Shown in pieces: positions 44,589-52,917 of a DNA stretch of 64,000 nucleotides (position 1 is its first letter; each line of letters starts with the position of its first letter). The position numbers and the translations under genes were made by a program. A model generated the notes under the pieces. That model was not told the origin of the DNA. It ran no database searches and saw only the letters and a list, made by a program, of their open reading frames with translations. Origin of the DNA: Actinomadura opuntiae (lineage in GTDB: Bacteria; Actinomycetota; Actinomycetes; Streptosporangiales; Streptosporangiaceae); assembly GCF_030283205.1 (NCBI RefSeq), contig NZ_JASNWF010000003.1, positions 248,001-312,000 of the forward strand, read 5' to 3'.

Positions 44589-45034
44589 GCCGGGTCGGGC
44601 CCGTCACTTCGGCGTTCGCACAGGTTCTCCAGAGCGACGCCGTAGCCCCGCCAGCCGAGCCCGGCGATGTAGGCCGTGGCGAGACCGCGGAAGAGGTCTC
44701 GGGCGTCTGTTCCTTCGTGCCGGTACAGCTGGGTGATGTGCACGACGGCCACGGGCAGGCCGGTGTCGGAAAGCGCGTCGTAAAGCGGCTTGCCGTAGGG
44801 CGTCAAACCGGCGGGGTTCACGATGAGCGCGTCAAGGTCGTCTTGGTGCTCGTGCAACCAGTCCACGAGTTCCCCCTCGTGGTTGGACTGGATGTGAGAG
44901 ACGCGGACGCCGAGCCGCGCAGCGGTCTTCTGGAGGTGGGCCAGAATGTCGGCCAGGGTGTGGCGGCCGTAGCGGTCAGGGCGCCTTTGCCCGAGGCGGT
45001 TCAGATTGGGTCCGTTCACAACACCGACGTGCAT
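44585..45034 (-). CDS. type II dehydroquinase-like protein with altered active site
   Basis: 149 residues from ATG 45034, the exact size of AroQ. The lid segment is kept (NGPNLNRLGQRRPDRYG), as is SNHEGELVDWLHE. But the motif that carries the catalytic His in AroQ (LTHTS in known enzymes) reads LTPYGKP here, and the later VHISN-hAREE segment reads VHITQLYRHEGTDARD. It is probably not a shikimate enzyme but a related dehydratase or hydrolase in this catabolic operon. The open frame extends ~60 codons upstream of the ATG without a good start. Confidence 0.82.
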   Translation of the reverse strand: MHVGVVNGPNLNRLGQRRPDRYGRHTLADILAHLQKTAARLGVRVSHIQSNHEGELVDWLHEHQDDLDALIVNPAGLTPYGKPLYDALSDTGLPVAVVHITQLYRHEGTDARDLFRGLATAYIAGLGWRGYGVALENLCERRSDGPDPA

Positions 45035-45212
45035 CAGTTCGCGGGTGACCTTTCTGTGCGGGTACGTGTTGCCCGGGCATCGGACGGCGCGGATCGCATC
45101 GGCCGGCTTCCTGCCGGTCGCGGCATCGGAATCCTTCGGCGCGGTGAGCAGGATCTGCGGGCCGTCGCGGGCCACGGCGCCGAGCAGTTCGTCCTCCTCC
45201 CCGTAGGCGGCC

Positions 45213-45587
45213 TCAAGTGCTGGGCAGCTCGCCGTGAGGGCCGTACACGAACACCAGCCACAGCGGCTCGCGACCGGTGTTGATGTGCTGGTGCTTGACT
45301 CCCTTGGGAATGAACATGAAGGTGTTCGCTTCGAAGGCGGTGCGGTGCCCGTCCTCGGCCACCACCTCGCCGGACCCGCGCACGATGTAGTTGATCTCTT
45401 CGGACTCGGGGTGGTCGTGCAGCGAGCTGGCCTCACCGGGCTCGAAGATGGTCAGCCCGCCGACGAGGAACTCGCTCTCGTTCAGCTGCTGATCGACCAC
45501 CTTGAAGACCTTGCGTCGGTGGCCGTCGTCCTCCAGGCCGAGCCAGAGCGGTCGCGCCTGGGCGAATGGATCGATCACGCGGATCAT
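45213..45587 (-). CDS. small cupin protein
   Basis: 124 residues with one cupin barrel. The first motif, SLHDHPESEEINYIVRGSGE, supplies two His and a Glu for metal, and the second, PKGVKHQHINTG, supplies the last His. Single cupins of this size are often isomerases, dioxygenases or accessory proteins in aromatic and sugar breakdown. Its start overlaps the end of the broken ThDP-enzyme gene by 4 nt. A 178-bp gap separates it from the dehydroquinase-like gene. Confidence 0.88.
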   Translation of the reverse strand: MIRVIDPFAQARPLWLGLEDDGHRRKVFKVVDQQLNESEFLVGGLTIFEPGEASSLHDHPESEEINYIVRGSGEVVAEDGHRTAFEANTFMFIPKGVKHQHINTGREPLWLVFVYGPHGELPST

Positions 45588-46192
45588 GACGTTCCTTCCT
45601 GGGGGAAGACACCCTGGTAGATGTCGTTGGTGTTCCAGCGGCCGGGTGTCGGCACCGGCTCATTGACCACGGGCGCCTCCACCAAGTCCGGGCGCCTGCG
45701 GGCCACGGCCGACCGCAGCGCCGAGCCAAGGCTTCGGGCATGGGGATGTCGTATCCGTCGGCGCCGCGAATCTCGGCGAAGCCAGCGAAACTCGGGCTCT
45801 GGACGCCGAGAGCGGCAGCGGGCCCGAACCCCATGGTGGAGGTGCTCTGCGAGCGAGAGCAGCGCCTCGCGTCCGGTCCCCTCCCGCGGCCCTCCGCCGA
45901 GGTAAATGAGCAAACGGCCCGGGTCGGCGTGGCGGTTGACCTCCCGGTGCGGATGCCGACCGTGACAGTGGACGTAGCCGTCGGCGGCGTGCGCGGCGGC
46001 CTGCTCGTGCCGGGCGATGACGAACTCGATGGGGCTGCGGCCGAGCGCGTCCAGCAGCGCGATGTTGGTGTGGCCGCAGGTCCCGAACACATCCTCGACT
46101 CCGAAGGGGTCTCGCGGGCGGACGAGGTCTCCGGCGGCGGTCACGGTAGCGGCCCCGCCTGTCCGTCGGTCGCGGTGCTGGGCGTCCACGGC
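45584..46192 (-). pseudogene. ThDP-dependent enzyme, deleted and frameshifted
   Basis: The start, with GDLVRPRDPFGVEDVFGTCG and FVIARHEQAAAHAADGYVH, is the PYR domain of acetolactate synthase/benzoylformate decarboxylase-type enzymes, including the region of the catalytic Glu. The middle is gone, a shifted frame gives MGFGPAAALGVQ and FAEIRGADGYDIPMPEAL from the PP domain, and the original frame returns for the end (VNEPVPTPGRWNTNDIYQGV). Too short to work. It was the first gene of the cupin/dehydroquinase-like/flavoprotein operon, so a pathway here is probably non-functional or reassigned. Confidence 0.7.
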
Positions 46193-46249
46193 CATGGGGG
46201 TCGTCTCCTCGGGTCGGGGCGGGCTGATCCGGGCCGTGCTCGACAAGCC

Positions 46250-46969
46250 GAGCGAGGGTTCGGCGACGCCTGCGGGATGGATTCAGGGATGCCGGCCACC
46301 CCTGCCGGCATCCGGCCTTCCCGCCGGCCGGCAGGGTTCGCAGTCCAGACGGGATTGTGGAACGGTCTTCCTGTGCTGCTACGCGGACCTCAAGTCAACG
46401 CAAGGACACGAGCGCAGTCGACAAGGACCAAAGGTGGGTACGGGGCACTGCTTCCACGAGGCTGATCCGATCATGCCTACAGCCTCGGCCTACGACCTCC
46501 TAATGTTCGAACCAGTGAGTTAGTTATATGCGACGGATGCCATGAGAGGAAGACCCTCCGTCAACTTCGGACCAACTTCTGCGATACCGCCTGATGGTCC
46601 GCCTAGGTCGTCATACGGACTCCATGGAGCGCTAGGCCACGGCCACCCTCGCTCCTGGAGGCCGCCGATCCGCAGCAGCGACGGTCCTTGGCCACGAACA
46701 CTCCCCCGCTGACGCCGGGACGCACCTCGATGAGCCCGCGCATCGGATGCACTATCTCCGACCATCTCTTCTGAACGCCTCGGAACCCGACCGCCGACCT
46801 CAATATCGGAGGTCCATCACGCGGACTGTTGACACCGTTCAATGGCGATCAACGCGCAGTGGAGCCTGGCAGCAGGCTTCCGACGGAGAAAAAGGTGGCG
46901 CAGAGCGGAGGTCACGACAGTCTTGTCGATCTCCGCTTGGCGTGGCAGGGTCAGATGCGTACGGCTAGC
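46250..46969. other. 720-bp stretch without a recognisable gene
   Basis: No frame on either strand shows a known motif, and codon use looks random. It presumably contains the promoter of the Tat-exported esterase; a TTGACA at 46829-46834 has no convincing -10 partner. Confidence 0.45.
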
Positions 46970-46995
46970 GGACCGAAAGGTCCACTAGATGGACC
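46970..46995 (+). promoter_or_regulatory. mutually exclusive leader hairpins
   Basis: GGACC-GAAA-GGTCC (46970-46983, a 5-bp stem with a GNRA loop) overlaps GGTCCA-CTAGA-TGGACC (46979-46995, a 6-bp stem). The middle GGTCC can pair either way but not both. The pair ends 15 nt before the AAGGAGAGG ribosome site of the esterase gene. This is the minimal layout of a switching or attenuating leader. Confidence 0.5.
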
Positions 46996-47023
46996 CGAGT
47001 GCGAGCAGGTAAGGAGAGGCTCC

Positions 47024-48943
47024 ATGACCACCTTTCATCGTCGCGCCGTCCTACGCGGCGCCGCCGCCACCGCGCTCGGAGCCCTCGTCGGCCAGACCGC
47101 GACCGAGCTACCGGCGGCGGCTGCCTCCGCCGCGAGTCCGTCGAGTCTCGGCACCGCCAAGCCCCTCGACGGGCGCCCGGCTCCCGGCTACGACTACAGC
47201 CGCGCGAACAAACTGCCCCGCGAGATGACCGGATACTGGGAGAAGCGCTTCGAGCTGAACGGCGTGCCGCGCACCGCCAAGGTCTATATCTCACCCGAAA
47301 CGCCGATCCGCTCCTATTACACGGTGCTGGCCATCCCCGACGGCGTCGAGACCGGCGATTTCCTGCGCCGGACGGGATGGCGAGACATCGCCGACGAACG
47401 CGGCGAGGGCCTGTTCGTCCTCGAACCGGGCGAGTCCGGCTGGGGTGCCGCAGCCGCCGAGCGCGCCTACGTTGACGCCGCGATGGCCTTTTACCAGGCC
47501 AACCCCTATTTCTCGATCTTCGGCCTGGACTACCTGGTGGGGTACGGGGCCGGCGCTCCGGCTCTCGAAGCGCGGGCAGCGGCATTCCCACTGCAAGTCA
47601 TCAGCCAGGTGTACCTGGACTCTCCCGGCCTTCCCGCCGCCTATCTTCGCGACATCGGATCTCAGGAGTTCGACGGCACCACTCAGGACGGCTACACCGA
47701 CGTGGTCTTCCCCGAAGGCTTCGACCTGATCAGACACGACGAGGTTGTGGTCCCGACCTGGTACCTCAATCCCCAACGGAGCGCCTCCTCCAGTCTCGCG
47801 TACTGGCGTGGCGCCAACGACACCGACAAGCCCGGCGTCCATGACGGGCTCCTTGGCACGGTGTACCGCCAGCGCCGCAAATCGCGGCGCTGGATGACCT
47901 CCTTTTCAGGACCGATTTCCAAGGTGGCGGTACGGGAACGGCCGACCGAGTACGGAAACCAGCGCACCACCCGAGAACTGCTGGCCTTCCTCACGCCCTA
48001 CTCGCGGTACGAGAACTTCTTCGCCTACGGCAACCAACTCGTGCGGCGCGCCGACTACGACCGTCTCGGCGTCGAGGTCCAGACCATGACCGTCGAGGGC
48101 CGGCTCCGCGAATTCCTCGTCTACGTGCCGGAATCCGCACGCCGGCTCTGGAGTCGCCGGGCACCCGTGGTGTTCATCTGGCCGGGGAACACCCAGACCG
48201 ACAAGGTGTTCTTCGACTCCGCCCAGTGGTGGCAGGTCGCCCAGAGGGAAGGCTGCATTCTCGTGGTGGCCTGCGAGCAGTACAGCAGCTCGGCGATCTC
48301 GGTAAGCCACAAGGACTCCGACGTGTTCTTCCGTCAGCTGCGTGAATTCGTGACGAGGAAGTACGACGTCGACCCCACCCGGTTCTACTGCACCGGGCAG
48401 TCCGCCGGCAGCGGCGTCACCCAGTTCTTCGCGGCCGCCAAACCGGAATACTTCGCGGCCGTCGCCTCGACCTCGTTCGCCCCCGCCCCCGACAAGTCGG
48501 GGACCATCACTTTCGAGGGGGTGAGCTACCCGGCGGCCAGACAGACGATCCCCACCTACCTGGCATACGGCTACGGCGACCTGGCATTCCTCAAGGGCGA
48601 TCTCTGGGACGACATCCAGAACGACCTCGACGCCTGGGCCGCCTACCACCTCGGGGTCAACGGGCTCGCACTACAGGATGTCGACCGCCGCGAGGGGCGG
48701 CCCAGCGGCTGGTACAACCGCTTCCGGACCTGGACGTGGCGCAAGCCCGGATCTCCGGCACCAATGGTCAAAGTGACCAAGAACCTGTACCGGTCCCACA
48801 ACAACATCCCCGAAGAGACGCCGATGCTCTGGGAATTCATGCGCCACTATCGCCACGAGGTCGACAAGACCGGACACGTCACGCGGTACTACAGCCCCTC
48901 CGGGTTCAGCCGGCATGGGGACGAGAGGGTCATCCCGACATAG
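47024..48943 (+). CDS. Tat-exported esterase/depolymerase-like protein
   Basis: 639 residues from ATG 47024 with AAGGAGAGG upstream. The N-terminus MTTFHRRAVLRGAAATALGA is a twin-arginine signal peptide, so the protein is exported folded. The C-terminal half is an alpha/beta hydrolase of the PHB-depolymerase/feruloyl-esterase group with nucleophile TGQSAGSGVTQFF. The ~300-residue N-terminal half also looks like a hydrolase-type fold (YFSIFGLDYLVGYGAGAPAL) but without an obvious catalytic Ser. Substrate unknown, presumably an extracellular polymer or ester. It ends in a very strong shared terminator. Confidence 0.82.
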   Translation: MTTFHRRAVLRGAAATALGALVGQTATELPAAAASAASPSSLGTAKPLDGRPAPGYDYSRANKLPREMTGYWEKRFELNGVPRTAKVYISPETPIRSYYTVLAIPDGVETGDFLRRTGWRDIADERGEGLFVLEPGESGWGAAAAERAYVDAAMAFYQANPYFSIFGLDYLVGYGAGAPALEARAAAFPLQVISQVYLDSPGLPAAYLRDIGSQEFDGTTQDGYTDVVFPEGFDLIRHDEVVVPTWYLNPQRSASSSLAYWRGANDTDKPGVHDGLLGTVYRQRRKSRRWMTSFSGPISKVAVRERPTEYGNQRTTRELLAFLTPYSRYENFFAYGNQLVRRADYDRLGVEVQTMTVEGRLREFLVYVPESARRLWSRRAPVVFIWPGNTQTDKVFFDSAQWWQVAQREGCILVVACEQYSSSAISVSHKDSDVFFRQLREFVTRKYDVDPTRFYCTGQSAGSGVTQFFAAAKPEYFAAVASTSFAPAPDKSGTITFEGVSYPAARQTIPTYLAYGYGDLAFLKGDLWDDIQNDLDAWAAYHLGVNGLALQDVDRREGRPSGWYNRFRTWTWRKPGSPAPMVKVTKNLYRSHNNIPEETPMLWEFMRHYRHEVDKTGHVTRYYSPSGFSRHGDERVIPT

Positions 48944-49050
48944 CACCAACCCTGCGCGACTCTGGTGCCCGACCTTCGCGCGCAGCTCATCGTCGGCTTG
49001 TAGTTGGCGGTCGGTGCACGGCTGCGCGGGGAACCGCGGGATCGGCACGG

Positions 49051-49110
49051 CCGCGCCCCGCGACCCCGCTTGCGCCGGTGAACCGGCGCAAGCGGGGTCG
49101 CGGGGCGCGG
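49051..49110. terminator. 28-bp perfect stem bidirectional terminator
   Basis: The arms 49051-49078 and 49083-49110 are perfect reverse complements of each other with a TGAA loop. The hairpin lies between the convergent esterase (ends 48943) and SDR (ends 49117) genes, so it most likely stops transcription from both sides. Confidence 0.85.
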
Positions 49111-49116
49111 ATCCGG

Positions 49117-49866
49117 TCAGTCGACCAGGGCGCCGGCGGAGATGTTCACCTGCGTCGAGGTCATGGTGGCGGCGTGGTCGGACACCAGGAAGGCGGCGAT
49201 GCGGCTCACGTCCGCCAGGGTGGTGGCGCGCTTGAGGAGGGTGGCGTCGACCATCTGCTGCTTGACCGGGTCCATCTCCGGCCCGTCCGGCATGGATTCG
49301 GCGACGCCCCCGGTCTTCATCGACAGGACGCGGACCGAGTGCGGCCCGAGCTCGCACGCCCACTGCCGCCGCATCGCCTCGACCAGCTCGCAGCCGACCT
49401 GGACGTTGCCGAGGCCGGGCGAGCGGTTCCCGCTGTCGGAGCCGCCGAAGTGCAGGATCACGCCCGAGCCCTGCTTGACCATGTGGCGGGCGGCGGCCCG
49501 AGTGGTCAGCATGAGGGTGCGGGCGATCTTCTCCAGGGACCGGGCGAAAGCGTCGACCGGCAACTCCATCAGGGGACCGAACAGCGTCTCGTGGGAGATG
49601 ACGTTGACCGAGATGTCGACGCTGCCGGCGGTCTCCACGACGGAGTCGACCCAGCCGTTGACGGCGTCGCCGTCCAGGGCGTCCACGCGGGCCGTCTCGG
49701 CGAGGCCGCCGGCGGCCCGGATGTCGTCGGCGACCGCGTCGAGCGTCGCCGGGGTGCGGCCGGCGAGGAAGACGCGCGCGCCCTCGGCGGCGAAGCCGCG
49801 CGCCATGGCGCCGCCGATCGATCCGCCGCCGCCGTAGATGACCGCGGTCTTGTTCTCCAGAAGCAT
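49117..49866 (-). CDS. SDR-fold protein with replaced catalytic Tyr/Lys
   Basis: 249 residues with the SDR dinucleotide loop TAVIYGGGGSIGGAMARGFA and a normal C-terminus. Where SDRs have a YxxxK pair after the catalytic Ser, this protein reads GNVQVGCELVEAMRRQ, so Tyr and Lys appear replaced by Val and Cys. NAG is also changed (NVISHE). It may bind a nucleotide without classical reductase chemistry. It stands alone, 178 bp downstream of the LuxR-type gene on the same strand. Confidence 0.85.
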   Translation of the reverse strand: MLLENKTAVIYGGGGSIGGAMARGFAAEGARVFLAGRTPATLDAVADDIRAAGGLAETARVDALDGDAVNGWVDSVVETAGSVDISVNVISHETLFGPLMELPVDAFARSLEKIARTLMLTTRAAARHMVKQGSGVILHFGGSDSGNRSPGLGNVQVGCELVEAMRRQWACELGPHSVRVLSMKTGGVAESMPDGPEMDPVKQQMVDATLLKRATTLADVSRIAAFLVSDHAATMTSTQVNISAGALVD

Positions 49867-50044
49867 CGCCGTTCTCCGTCCGTCCGAGGTGTTCGGGGGT
49901 GATGGCGTCGACAGTAGGAGCGCGGCCGGACGGCCCGCATCGGTCGCCGAACGGGAATTGAACGGCGCTGGTCAGAAGGCGGATGAGCGCTCGGAACACG
50001 GTCTCGCGCAAGGGGTGCCGCACGGGCGCGGCGGCGCGGCTAAG

Positions 50045-52729
50045 TCATGTGTCCGATACCAGGCGGGCCAGTTCCATGCGGCGGGTGACGCCGATCTTCG
50101 GATACGCCTTGTAGAGGTGGTGCCCGACCGTGCGGGGGCTCAGGTAGAGCTGCGCGCCGATCTCGCGGTTGCTGAGTCCGGCGGCGGCGAGCCGCACGAC
50201 CTGCAGCTCCTGCGGGGTGAGCCGCTTCAGCGGGTCGGTGTCCCCGGCGCTGGCCACCGGGCGGTCGCCGAGGACCTCCAGCTCGGCGCGAGCCCGTTCG
50301 GCCCAGACGGCGGCGCCGAGCCGGGCGAAGGCGTTCCGGGCGGCGGTCAGCTCGGTGCGCGCCTCGGTGCGGCGGCGCCGGCGGCGCAGCCATTCGCCGT
50401 AGAGGAGCCTGGTCCGCGCGGCATCGTAGGCCCGGTCCCCGTGCAGGCCGAGTGCGGAGCGGTAGTGCTCGTCCGCCTCGTCGCCCTCGGCCAGGAGGGC
50501 GCGGCACCGGGCGATCAGGGCCGTGCAGGACGTGGCCGCGGCCCATGCCTCGAACGCGGGCAGATGGGCGCGGGCCAGGTCCGGGCGCCCGGCCCGCACC
50601 GCGGCCTCCGCGTGGTCGGGGACGGCGCGGATCAGCACGTCGTACCGGGCCGGGCCGGAGCACACCGCGTCCAGCCGCTCCAGGGCCTCGCCGGCGTGCC
50701 CTTCGGCGAGGTCGAGCAGGCCGAGGCCCCAGGACGCCAGCGCCGCGTTGGTGGGGTGCACGTCGGCATGGCCGAGGACGTCCGGCGCCAGGGCACGACT
50801 GCGCTCCGGATCCGATTCCAGCCGGACCGCGATGCATTTCATCGCGGTGACCTGCATGTCCATGCCGATGTCGGCGGCCAGCGACATGCCCTCGGCCGTC
50901 GCCGCGTCCGCGCCGTGCAGGTCGCCGAGCAGCACCCGCCCGATCGCGAGCGCCTCGGAGATGTACGGCAGCCAGCCGAGCGCGCCCTCGGCCCGGGCCT
51001 CGGCGACCATGCGCTCCAGCAGCTCGATCGCGGCCCGGTCGTCCGCTACGAGCAGGCCCATGAAACCGCCGATGAGGCGTTCGATGACGTCCTCGATCTC
51101 GCCGGTCCGGGCGGCCTCGAACAGCGCCCGCATCGGCCGGACGTCGTCGGGCGCGTCGTCCACCAGCCGCCGCCCGTAGGCGATCAGGGCGCCCGCCACC
51201 AGCGCCTTCGCCGAATCAGCGGGCGGCTTCACCTTCCTCAGCAGCTCGACGCTCTGCCGCACGAGACTGTGCGCGCCCGCGTCCCGCGCGGACCAGACCG
51301 CCTCCGTCAGCATGGACACCGCCTGGTCGGGATCGCTCTCCACGATCAGCGCCGCGCCCTGCAGCGCGAGCTCCGCGTCGGCGGCGGGCGAGGTGCGCTC
51401 GTAGGCGACCTGGGCGCGGATGAACGTGGCCTCGGCGACGACCCCGTCGTCCCCGGTGAGGTGCTCGGCCTCGGCGGCCAGCCGGGTGGCCTGGTCGGGG
51501 CGGCCCGCGTCGTAGGAGGCCCGCGCCGCGTGCACGAGCCGGCGGGCCTTGCCCTCCGGCTCGGTGCTGAGCCGCGCGGCGCGCTCGTAGGCGGCGGCGA
51601 CCGCGGCCGTTCCGCCGCGCCGCCCGGCGCGGTGCGCGACCCGCTCCAGCTCGGCGGCGACCTCCTCGTCCGGGCCGGTGGCGGCCGCCGCGCGGTGCCA
51701 GGCGCGCCGGTCGGCGTGCTCGTCGCCAGTGAGGACCCGGGCCAGGGCGCCATGGACGGCGGTCCGCCGGTGGTGGGCGGCGTCCTGGTAGGTGACGGCG
51801 CGGATGAGCGGGTGCCGGAACCGCACCTCCTCCCCGTCGAGGACGACGAGCCCGGCCTCCTCGGCGGGTTCGAGGTCGGCGAGGACGAGCCCCAGCGCGT
51901 CCCCGGCGCGCAGGACGACGCCCAGGTCGGCGGTGCCGTCGGCGGCGACCACCAGGAGCAGCCGGCGGGTGGCGTCCGGCAGTTCGGCCAGCCGTCGCCG
52001 GAAACTCTCCTGGACCTTGCCGCCGACCGGCAGCGGCCCGGCGTTCCGGGCGGGCCGCGACCTGAGGGCGTGCGCCAGCTCGATGAGGGCGAGCGGGTTG
52101 CCGGCCGCCTCGTCCAGCAGCCGCTCCCGCACCGGGACGGTCAGCTCCGGCGCGTGCGCCGCCACGAGCTCGCGCGCGGCGGCCCGGTCCAGGCCGGCCA
52201 GCCGGACGACGTCGAGCCCGCGGTCGGGGAACGGACGGACGCCGTCCCGCACCGTGAAGACCATGGAGATCGGGTCGGCGCCGAGCCGGCGGGCGGCGAA
52301 GAGCAGCGCGTCCAGCGAGGCGCTGTCGAGCCACTGCGCGTCGTCGACCAGGCAGAGCAGCGGGCGGTCGGCGGCCAGCTCGGACAGTAGGGTGAGGGTG
52401 GCGGCGCCGATCAGGAAGCGGTCGCCGGCCGGCCCGGAGCCGAGTCCGAACGCCGACCGCAGCGCCGCCGCCTGCTGCGCCGGCAGCGCGTCGAACCGGT
52501 CGGTGAAGGGGTGCAGCATCAGGTGCAGCCCGCCGAATGCCAGCTCGCTCTCCGACTCGACGCCCGCGCCGCGGATGAGCCGCATGTCCCCCGCGTCGGC
52601 CGCGACCTGCTCCAGCAGGGAGGTCTTGCCGATCCCCGCCTCGCCCCGGATCACCACCGTGCTGCTGCGCCCGGAACGCGCGTCCCGGAGCAGCCCGGCG
52701 AGGTGGCCCCTCTCACGATCCCGCCCCAT
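50045..52729 (-). CDS. LAL-type LuxR regulator with ATPase domain
   Basis: About 894 residues from ATG 52729 (MGRDRERGHLAGLLRDA; GTG 52759 is possible). An N-terminal STAND-type ATPase shows Walker A RGEAGIGKTSLLEQV and Walker B PLLCLVDDAQWLD. A long helical, TPR-like middle follows, and the C-terminus is a LuxR HTH: LTPQELQVVRLAAAGLSNRE, then LYLSPRTVGHHLYKAYPKI. These large ATP-binding LuxR proteins switch on gene clusters in response to unknown small molecules. The target is not evident: the neighbours are the odd SDR and the trypsin-NACHT gene, which is divergent. Confidence 0.93.
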   Translation of the reverse strand: MGRDRERGHLAGLLRDARSGRSSTVVIRGEAGIGKTSLLEQVAADAGDMRLIRGAGVESESELAFGGLHLMLHPFTDRFDALPAQQAAALRSAFGLGSGPAGDRFLIGAATLTLLSELAADRPLLCLVDDAQWLDSASLDALLFAARRLGADPISMVFTVRDGVRPFPDRGLDVVRLAGLDRAAARELVAAHAPELTVPVRERLLDEAAGNPLALIELAHALRSRPARNAGPLPVGGKVQESFRRRLAELPDATRRLLLVVAADGTADLGVVLRAGDALGLVLADLEPAEEAGLVVLDGEEVRFRHPLIRAVTYQDAAHHRRTAVHGALARVLTGDEHADRRAWHRAAAATGPDEEVAAELERVAHRAGRRGGTAAVAAAYERAARLSTEPEGKARRLVHAARASYDAGRPDQATRLAAEAEHLTGDDGVVAEATFIRAQVAYERTSPAADAELALQGAALIVESDPDQAVSMLTEAVWSARDAGAHSLVRQSVELLRKVKPPADSAKALVAGALIAYGRRLVDDAPDDVRPMRALFEAARTGEIEDVIERLIGGFMGLLVADDRAAIELLERMVAEARAEGALGWLPYISEALAIGRVLLGDLHGADAATAEGMSLAADIGMDMQVTAMKCIAVRLESDPERSRALAPDVLGHADVHPTNAALASWGLGLLDLAEGHAGEALERLDAVCSGPARYDVLIRAVPDHAEAAVRAGRPDLARAHLPAFEAWAAATSCTALIARCRALLAEGDEADEHYRSALGLHGDRAYDAARTRLLYGEWLRRRRRRTEARTELTAARNAFARLGAAVWAERARAELEVLGDRPVASAGDTDPLKRLTPQELQVVRLAAAGLSNREIGAQLYLSPRTVGHHLYKAYPKIGVTRRMELARLVSDT

Positions 52730-52917
52730 GAGCACGCGAGAACAGTACAACCCGGGCACGCCGCCGAGGAGCCATGTCGTGAGCCGTTCTGTGGCGTCGA
52801 TGGTCTTCGGTTGCCGAGGGCGGCATGGTCGGTTGTCAGCATCAGGCTTGGGGTGCCGCCGGCTCTAAGCTTGTCTTTCCGACCTCTGGCCGGAGGTGCA
52901 TTTGTTCGAGGTTGTGC

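Noticed and set aside
45035..45212. Upstream extension of the dehydroquinase-like frame (ALEAAYGEEDELLGAVARDG)
   Set aside because: Composition looks coding but has no AroQ equivalent and no start; it may be a relic between cupin and dehydroquinase-like genes, too weak to list as a gene.
49838..52390. An 850-codon open frame antisense to the LuxR/LAL gene
   Set aside because: Low-complexity Arg/Gly/Val composition with no motif; the opposite strand holds a clear ATPase-LuxR protein.
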